From Bacteroidota bacterium (GTDB lineage: Bacteria > Bacteroidota > Rhodothermia > Rhodothermales > UBA10348): a stretch of DNA of 64,000 nt. The DNA lies in assembly GCA_029262855.1 (NCBI GenBank), contig JAJCYP010000070.1, forward strand, positions 22,881-86,880, written 5' to 3'. Numbering within the stretch: the stretch's first letter is position 1; every line of letters starts with the position of its first letter. The notes below the pieces were generated by a model. That model was given only the letters and a program-made list of their open reading frames with translations. It did no database searches and had not been told where the DNA came from. The position numbers and the translations under genes were made by a program. Positions 59,102 through 64,000 of the stretch are shown in pieces.

Positions 59102-59830
59102 CTATTTCCAGAGTCGAATGCCAAGCACAATCGTGACCTCGCTCGACTCCCGTCCTGCGGCGCGAGCCATGTCCGCCGCCTCTCCAGTGAACCGAGTCCA
59201 GCTGACCCCCAGGTAGGGGGCAAACTCCCGCTTCAATTCACAGCGGAATCTGGCGCCCAGGCCGACCGTGTTCAATCCGGAGCCGACCCCCCATTCCTCA
59301 ACCTTTTGGACCGCAGCGGAGGCCTCCAGTCTGGGTTGAAGGATCAATCGCTGTGTAAAGAGCATCTCGTAGCTGGCGGTGAACGTCGCGGAAATATCCC
59401 CATCCTGGCTCACGAAGAGGGACGGCTCAATTTCGAACCAGTAAGGTGCAAGACCCTCCATGGCGACCGCCAGGTGCGCGCGCGTGGAGACCTCTCCGTC
59501 TTCGAACTCGAGGTCGAGTCTGCCGCCAACCTGCGCATCGAAGTAAGCCGTGACTATGCGGCTGTAGAGCGCCTGGACTTCGACCTCCCCACCCTCGCCA
59601 GCTGTTGTTATGTCGCCCTCGCTCTTGATCCAGAGTTTGGTGTACTGGTTGCCGATCCACGCATCCGAGTCCCATCGTACAGGGCGGCCATCTGCACTCC
59701 CCGAGTATTCGAGGATGTCAAATAGAGCAAAGCTGCCGATGGCCTTGTCCATCCGCTGGGCGGTCGACGTCTCAGGCATGGCTGCCAGCACAACGAGCGA
59801 CAGCGCAATCGCCCAAGCTGATCTGTTCAT
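59102..59830 (-). CDS. copB: Copper resistance protein B (PcoB/CopB family)
   Basis: A 242-residue outer-membrane barrel with signal peptide from ATG 59830 (MNRSAWAIALSLVVLAAMPETSTAQ). Core strands WDSDAWIGNQYTKLWIKSEGDITTAGEGGEVEVQALYSRIVTAYFDAQVGGR and the C-terminal FAPYLGVSWTRFTGEAADMARAAGRESSEVTIVLGIRLW are the PcoB/CopB signature. It lies 11 bases after the copper oxidase gene, its usual partner. The name copB here means the resistance protein, not the ATPase. Confidence 0.92.
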   Translation of the reverse strand: MNRSAWAIALSLVVLAAMPETSTAQRMDKAIGSFALFDILEYSGSADGRPVRWDSDAWIGNQYTKLWIKSEGDITTAGEGGEVEVQALYSRIVTAYFDAQVGGRLDLEFEDGEVSTRAHLAVAMEGLAPYWFEIEPSLFVSQDGDISATFTASYEMLFTQRLILQPRLEASAAVQKVEEWGVGSGLNTVGLGARFRCELKREFAPYLGVSWTRFTGEAADMARAAGRESSEVTIVLGIRLWK

Positions 59831-59841
59831 TCGTGCGCCCA

Positions 59842-61593
59842 CTATTCGACCTCGCTGGAATCGGATGTGGTAACCTCGACGACTCTGAACATTCCCATTT
59901 CCATGTGATAGAGAATGTGGCAGTGAAACGCCCACCGGCCAGGTGCATCAGCCGTGATCAATACCGAGAGACGCTCTGCCGGCTTCACGTTCAGGGTGTG
60001 CTTTCGAGGCAACTGATCCCCCGTCCCGTTCTCCAGCACCATCCACATTCCGTGCAGATGAATCGGGTGCTCCATCATGGTGTCATTGACGAGGGTCAAG
60101 CGAAGCCGCTCACCGTGCCGGAACTGTATCGGGCCATCCACCTGCGAGAATGCCTTCCCGTCGAATGACCACATGTACCGCTCCATGTTGCCCGTTATAT
60201 GGAGTTCCAACTCTCTGCCCGGTTCTCGCCTGTCCTCCACCGGATTCAGCCCCTTGAGATCTGTGTAGACCAGGACACGCCTTCCGTCCTCACCCAGGCC
60301 GAGACCAGGCTCGTGAAGCCGGCTTCGAATTTCCATCGGCACGGCCGCATTGGAGGGACCGTGAGTATCCGGACCGTGAGAAACGGTTGACGGAATCGAG
60401 CCCGCCGGAGCCAGGTCACCAGGGGGCATGTGGGCAGAGTGGTCCATGGCATCCATGTCCATACCGCCCATATCCATGCCCTGCATGTCCATGCCCATGT
60501 CGCCCATTCCCCGAATCGGACGAGAACGCCGCTCCGGGACCGGCGCCTGCATCGCCACTTTCGGAGCGAGCGTACCCATCGCGTACCCGCTTCGATCCAT
60601 TGACTCGGCAAACACCGCGTAGGGACGGTCTTCCTTTGGTTCAACGATTACGTCGTAGGTCTCGGCGATCGCGATACGGAACTCATCGACCGTTACGGGC
60701 TGAACGTCCTGACCGTCAGCCTGAACCACCGTCATGGGCAGGCCGGGAATTCTGACATCGAAGAAGGTCCCGGCGCCCGCGTTGATGAACCGCAGTCGGA
60801 CGCGCTCACCCGGCCGGAAAATGCCTGTCCAATTGTCCGACGGCGCCATTCCATTCATCAGGTAGTGATAGGTCGCGCCCGTCACATCCGCGACATCGGT
60901 CGCGTCCATCCTCATGCGCCCCCAGGCCAATCGCTCGCGAAGCGTCCTGCCGAGGCCATCGCGGGACGAGTCCCTTATCAGGTCGCCGATCGTGCGCCGC
61001 TGAAAATTGAAGTATGCGGGATTCTTCCGGAGGGTATTCAGAATGTGGTGAGGGTCGGCAAACGTCCAGTCACCCAGGACAATGACGAATTCGCGGTCGT
61101 ACGGCTGCGGCTCCCTGCCTGCCGGGTCTATCACGATCGGTCCATACACTCCGCTCTGCTCCTGGAGGCCGCTGTGGCTGTGATACCAGTAGGTCCCGGT
61201 CTGTCGAATCGGGAAACGGTATTCGAAGGTTTCCCCAGGCGTGATCCCCGGGAAACTCACTCCCGGCACGCCATCCATTTGGAAGGGAAGCAGGAGCCCG
61301 TGCCAGTGAATGGAGGTATCCTCCTGAAGGTTGTTCGTCACCCTGAAGATCGCCTCCTGTCCCTCGACAAATCGGAGGAGGGGACCCGGGACCGTTCCGT
61401 TGATGCCAGTTACCGTAGTATCTATCCCGGCGATTCTTGCGGACGCGTGCCCTATGGCGAGGTCTACCGGAACGTCACGGGCGAAGGCGTTCAGCCCCAT
61501 GCTGCCCGTGGCGTAGCCCGGCAACATGGACCCCAGGCCAACACCGAGTCCTACGCCGGCAGAACTGCGAAGAAATTTTCGGCGTGTAAACAT
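59842..61593 (-). CDS. copA: CopA-type multicopper oxidase
   Basis: A 583-residue periplasmic copper oxidase that oxidises toxic Cu(I). ATG 61593 starts a Tat signal (RRKFLRSSAGVGLGVGLGS). Four ligand blocks are intact: IHWHGLLLP, YWYHSHSG, HPIHLHGMWMV and HCHILYHMEMGM (type 1 Cys-His-Met). A Met-rich insert (RGMGDMGMDMQGMDMGGMDMDAMDHSAHMPP, about residues 380-410) matches the PcoA/CueO Met-rich copper-binding segment. First gene of the run copA-copB-kinase-regulator. The frame upstream of the Tat signal is non-coding. Confidence 0.95.
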   Translation of the reverse strand: MFTRRKFLRSSAGVGLGVGLGSMLPGYATGSMGLNAFARDVPVDLAIGHASARIAGIDTTVTGINGTVPGPLLRFVEGQEAIFRVTNNLQEDTSIHWHGLLLPFQMDGVPGVSFPGITPGETFEYRFPIRQTGTYWYHSHSGLQEQSGVYGPIVIDPAGREPQPYDREFVIVLGDWTFADPHHILNTLRKNPAYFNFQRRTIGDLIRDSSRDGLGRTLRERLAWGRMRMDATDVADVTGATYHYLMNGMAPSDNWTGIFRPGERVRLRFINAGAGTFFDVRIPGLPMTVVQADGQDVQPVTVDEFRIAIAETYDVIVEPKEDRPYAVFAESMDRSGYAMGTLAPKVAMQAPVPERRSRPIRGMGDMGMDMQGMDMGGMDMDAMDHSAHMPPGDLAPAGSIPSTVSHGPDTHGPSNAAVPMEIRSRLHEPGLGLGEDGRRVLVYTDLKGLNPVEDRREPGRELELHITGNMERYMWSFDGKAFSQVDGPIQFRHGERLRLTLVNDTMMEHPIHLHGMWMVLENGTGDQLPRKHTLNVKPAERLSVLITADAPGRWAFHCHILYHMEMGMFRVVEVTTSDSSEVE

Positions 61594-61681
61594 TGTATAG
61601 CCTGAATTTGGCACTGCTGAGCCTGCGATAGCGGCGTGGTTCGGGTAACCCAACTGGTGAGATAGGGTCCCGTTTGATTGC

Positions 61682-61697
61682 CTGAAATTTCGTTCAG
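61682..61697 (-). promoter_or_regulatory. Half of the copper-island element upstream of copA
   Basis: CTGAA-N6-TTCAG at 61682-61697 has the same 16-bp geometry as slots 1 and 2 of the seven full elements, but slots 3 and 4 are absent on both strands. It lies 89 bases before the copA start. It may be a weak or different site. Confidence 0.3.
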
Positions 61698-61749
61698 ATT
61701 CGGCGACCACCTCGGATTCTGTGATAGAATTTTGGCCCGGCGACGAGTT

Positions 61750-61788
61750 CTGCAACAGATTTAAGACGGCTCAAAGGTTCGCATAAGG
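61750..61788 (+). promoter_or_regulatory. Copper-island promoter element, copy F (DUF2231 gene)
   Basis: Plus-strand pentamers CTGCA (61750-61754), TTAAG (61761-61765), CAAAG (61772-61776), ATAAG (61783-61787) at 11-bp steps. Slots 3 and 4 match copy D1. It ends 46 bases upstream of ATG 61834. Confidence 0.5.
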
Positions 61789-61833
61789 TTTGTGGACGGA
61801 TTCTGTGATTCTCACCGAAATCTTGAGGCCTCC

Positions 61834-62961
61834 ATGTACTTCGTCCCCGAGTGGGCGCCCGGCATCCACCCGTTGCTGGTCCATTTTCCGATCGTGCTGT
61901 TTGCGGTGGCACTGCTTTTTGACTTCCTGAGTCTTTTGGTGCGGGACGGCGAGAGATTTCGTTTCAGCGCGACCCTCCTATACGGTCTCGGGGCGGTCTC
62001 CGCAGTAGTCGTGTTCTTTACCGGCCGATCGGCAGGAGACGCGGTCATGCTGGACGGCGAAGCGAGTGTTGCGCTGACCGATCATGCAGACTGGGCGCTG
62101 CGCACGGTCTGGTATCTGGGGGTTTTCTCGACCGTCAGAATTGCCCTCTCGTTTGCGAAAACCCGCAATTGGACCAAAAAGGCCTATTGGGTACTCCTCT
62201 TGGCCGGAGCGATTGCCATGGGTCTGGTTCAGCAGACGGCAGAGCGCGGCGCCAAACTGGTGTTCCTGTACGGAGTTGGTGTTCAGACGGCAGCGGTTCA
62301 CGTTGAAACACCATTGGTTGACGAAACCGGCGACGGGAGCGCGCTCCAGGAGCGGGATGCCGGTGGATGGCTATGGACTCCCGTTGAGTCGGCCCCCGGG
62401 TGGCCCTTGACTGCACTCGCAGGTAGCCCGCCAGCCCAGGGTGCCGTTCCAGGTACCTACGTGTTTTCCGATGAGCAGCCTGGAATTTTCTTGGCTCCGT
62501 GGACGTCCCAAAACGTACAAATGGACGCTGAGGTGGATGTCTCCGATTTTGACGGGACCGTTGAAGTGATCCATCACGTCCAGGACGTGGGCACCTTCGA
62601 ATTTTTCGGTGCAGGAGCAGGGGAGGTGAAGCAGGGCTTCAATAGGAGTGGACAATTGACCGTCCTTGATCGAGGCGAGACGAGCCGTACCGACGGCATC
62701 CTTGTCATGCGCGCGGTAACGGACCTGACCCATCGCCGTGGCTATCTGGCCGGTGAGTTGGTCACCCATGGTCACGCGGACGCGCCATTGAAAGGCAAGG
62801 CTGGGCTGCGCATTTCAGGGTCCGGAACCATCCGGGTCCTCAGCCTCGGAATAACGCCGCTCCGCGGCCCTGCGGCCGCCGAGTCGGCAGCGGCTGAGTC
62901 GGCCGCCGCGGCCGCTCCCCAAGCTGCTGAAGAAGACGGTCACGACGATCACAGCCATTGA
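61834..62961 (+). CDS. DUF2231 membrane protein with His-rich tail
   Basis: A 375-residue protein. Four N-terminal membrane segments (HPLLVHFPIVLFAVALLFDFLSLLV, TLLYGLGAVSAVVVFFTG, TVWYLGVFSTVRIALSF, WVLLLAGAIAMGLV) with HPLLVHFPIV and TDHADWA as in DUF2231, then a C-terminal exported domain of about 200 residues, an Ala/Glu stretch and a metal-binding tail (EEDGHDDHSH). ATG 61834 has GAGG six bases upstream. DUF2231 proteins are linked to redox and metal clusters; their function is unknown. Copy F of the copper element precedes it. Confidence 0.75.
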   Translation: MYFVPEWAPGIHPLLVHFPIVLFAVALLFDFLSLLVRDGERFRFSATLLYGLGAVSAVVVFFTGRSAGDAVMLDGEASVALTDHADWALRTVWYLGVFSTVRIALSFAKTRNWTKKAYWVLLLAGAIAMGLVQQTAERGAKLVFLYGVGVQTAAVHVETPLVDETGDGSALQERDAGGWLWTPVESAPGWPLTALAGSPPAQGAVPGTYVFSDEQPGIFLAPWTSQNVQMDAEVDVSDFDGTVEVIHHVQDVGTFEFFGAGAGEVKQGFNRSGQLTVLDRGETSRTDGILVMRAVTDLTHRRGYLAGELVTHGHADAPLKGKAGLRISGSGTIRVLSLGITPLRGPAAAESAAAESAAAAAPQAAEEDGHDDHSH

Positions 62962-63118
62962 TCTCCGAACACCAACGAGCAAACTGACCCTGCGATTTTC
63001 GACGGTACCTCCTTTCCGTCGATTGTGCGGATCCTGGCACCCGCTGGTCGTGGCTGGCACAGCGGTTGCCGGGAACTCCGCATTCTTTACCCCCCTTCCC
63101 CATACTTCAGACGCCTGA

Positions 63119-63778
63119 ATGGACAATTCAGCCACCCCTCCGCTGATCCCAGCCCTTCGATTTCACTGGCTGACCCCTTTCTATGACGCCGTCGTTCGTA
63201 CCACCACGCGAGAGCGTACGTTCAAGTCGGCTCTGATTGACCAGGCCGATTTTTCTGATGGTCGCAAGATCCTCGACCTCGGAGCAGGTACGGGTACATT
63301 GGCGATTCAGATCAAGGAGCGCTACCCAAATTCGATCGTCCACGCCGTGGATGGAGATCCGCGGGTACTCGACCTGGCCCGACGAAAGGCCTTCGGTGCT
63401 GGTGTGGACATCGAGTTTCGCGAAGGCCTGTCCTCCACCCTGCCGTACGCGAACGCGGAATTCGATCGAGTTGTCTCCACCCTGTTCTTTCATCACCTGA
63501 ACTGGAACGACAAGCGTCTGACTGCCCAGGAACTGTTCAGGGTGATGAAGCCGGGCGCTGAACTCCACGTGGCGGACTGGGGGCGACCGGCCAACCTCCT
63601 GATGCGCGGGCTGTTCATTTTCGTTCAGCTCCTGGATGGGTTCGAAACCACGGCAGACAACTGCGCCGGCCGTCTGGTGCCTCTATTCCAGACGGCGGGC
63701 TTTCAGGATGTCGAGAGTTCGACGCGGTTTGACACGATCTTCGGAACGCTGCGACTCTATCGCGCTCGACGCCCCTGA
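63119..63778 (+). CDS. SAM-dependent methyltransferase (class I)
   Basis: A 219-residue methyltransferase. GxGxG SAM-binding loop ILDLGAGTGTLAIQI (residues about 51-65), acidic residue in VHAVDGDPRVLDLAR, and FDRVVSTLFFHHLNW form the typical fold. HHLNWNDKRLTAQELFRVMKPGAELHVADWG resembles ubiquinone/UbiE-type and arsenite-like methyltransferases, but the cysteines of ArsM are missing. The substrate is not identifiable. Its 3' end overlaps the convergent MFS gene by 22 bases. Confidence 0.85.
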   Translation: MDNSATPPLIPALRFHWLTPFYDAVVRTTTRERTFKSALIDQADFSDGRKILDLGAGTGTLAIQIKERYPNSIVHAVDGDPRVLDLARRKAFGAGVDIEFREGLSSTLPYANAEFDRVVSTLFFHHLNWNDKRLTAQELFRVMKPGAELHVADWGRPANLLMRGLFIFVQLLDGFETTADNCAGRLVPLFQTAGFQDVESSTRFDTIFGTLRLYRARRP

Positions 63779-64000
63779 CGCGTTCGGGTCTGTGTGACTG
63801 CATCGACCGGAGCAGCTTCGCGGCGAGGTAGGAGGTGCCGCACGCCCATTCCGGCAGCGACCGCCACAGCTGCAGCGCCCGCCGCGTAGAACGGCATATA
63901 GACGTACCAGGCGAAGAGGCTGCTGCCCAAAAGCGGACCCAGAATCTGGCCTAGCCCAGCGGCCGTGCTGAGTATGCCCAGACCGGTTCCGGCCTGCGGA
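63757..64000 (-). CDS. MFS transporter, C-terminal part (5' end outside window)
   Basis: The last 80 residues of a membrane transporter running off the right edge. The sequence AGTGLGILSTAAGLGQILGPLLGSSLFAWYVY is the characteristic GPLLG motif region of major facilitator proteins, followed by another membrane helix (PFYAAGAAAVAVAAGMG) and a basic tail ending QGRRAR. The stop codon 63759-63757 lies inside the methyltransferase gene, so the two genes converge with overlap. Substrate unknown. Confidence 0.7.
   Translation of the reverse strand, partial: PQAGTGLGILSTAAGLGQILGPLLGSSLFAWYVYMPFYAAGAAAVAVAAGMGVRHLLPRREAAPVDAVTQTRTRQGRRAR

Noticed and set aside
61682..61697. Full copper element for copA
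   Set aside because: Only slots 1 and 2 are present; slots 3 and 4 do not match on either strand, so it is listed only as a half site.

Overview
The window is GC-rich bacterial chromosome. It most likely comes from the Rhodothermota/Rhodothermia branch near Bacteroidota: there is a large amidase with a C-terminal type IX secretion sorting domain, rpoB and rpoC are long and closely linked, and lipoproteins and outer-membrane barrels are frequent. This assignment is an inference; no rRNA or tRNA gene was seen.

Layout. (1) 1-8.6 kb, minus strand: a compact fatty-acid degradation operon, TetR regulator - acyl-CoA ligase - FadN-type hydroxyacyl-CoA dehydrogenase/enoyl-CoA hydratase - thiolase - FadE-type acyl-CoA dehydrogenase (cut by the left edge), with a palindromic operator inside its promoter. 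(2) 8.7-11.2 kb, minus: ECF sigma factor, membrane anti-sigma factor with HEAT-like repeats, and a DUF4097 protein. (3) 11.4-13.6 kb, plus: phosphodiester-glycosidase lipoprotein and peptidase T. (4) 13.7-24.8 kb, minus: rplK-rplA-rplJ-rplL-rpoB-rpoC with a terminator, followed by a 26-bp inverted repeat and a 37-codon membrane ORF. secE and nusG are not upstream of rplK.

(5) 24.9-63 kb: a copper-handling island. It holds a CusCBA efflux pump with a Met/His/Asp-rich lipoprotein, a CusRS-like two-component system, a PII-like/YHS/ferredoxin/DUF2933/DUF5676/patatin operon, a CPH-motif P1B copper ATPase with a membrane-anchored AlbA_2 protein, an MMPL/LolA-like/outer-membrane operon, a Met/His-rich periplasmic protein, three related cupredoxins (one fused to cytochrome c), an FAD oxidoreductase, an archaeal-type (type II) GAPDH, a kinase-like protein, remnants of an RND pump and of an AlbA_2-like gene, a porin, a CopA multicopper oxidase with CopB, a sigma-54-type two-component system, and a DUF2231 membrane protein. 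A methyltransferase and the end of an MFS transporter close the window.

The main discovery is a repeated 39-bp promoter element with four pentamers exactly 11 bp apart (consensus CT[T/G]AA-N6-TT[A/C]AG-N6-TTCAG-N6-TTAAG). Seven copies lie in the correct orientation upstream of seven transcription units of the island: cusCBA, the PII operon, the copper ATPase, the MMPL operon, the Met/His-rich gene, the kinase-like gene and the DUF2231 gene. The geometry fits an OmpR-family regulator, probably the CusR-like protein encoded beside the first copy. It would define one regulon that pulls unstudied genes into copper response. A second circuit, with a sigma-54 activator and a candidate sigma-54 promoter, sits in front of the cupredoxin-porin operon.
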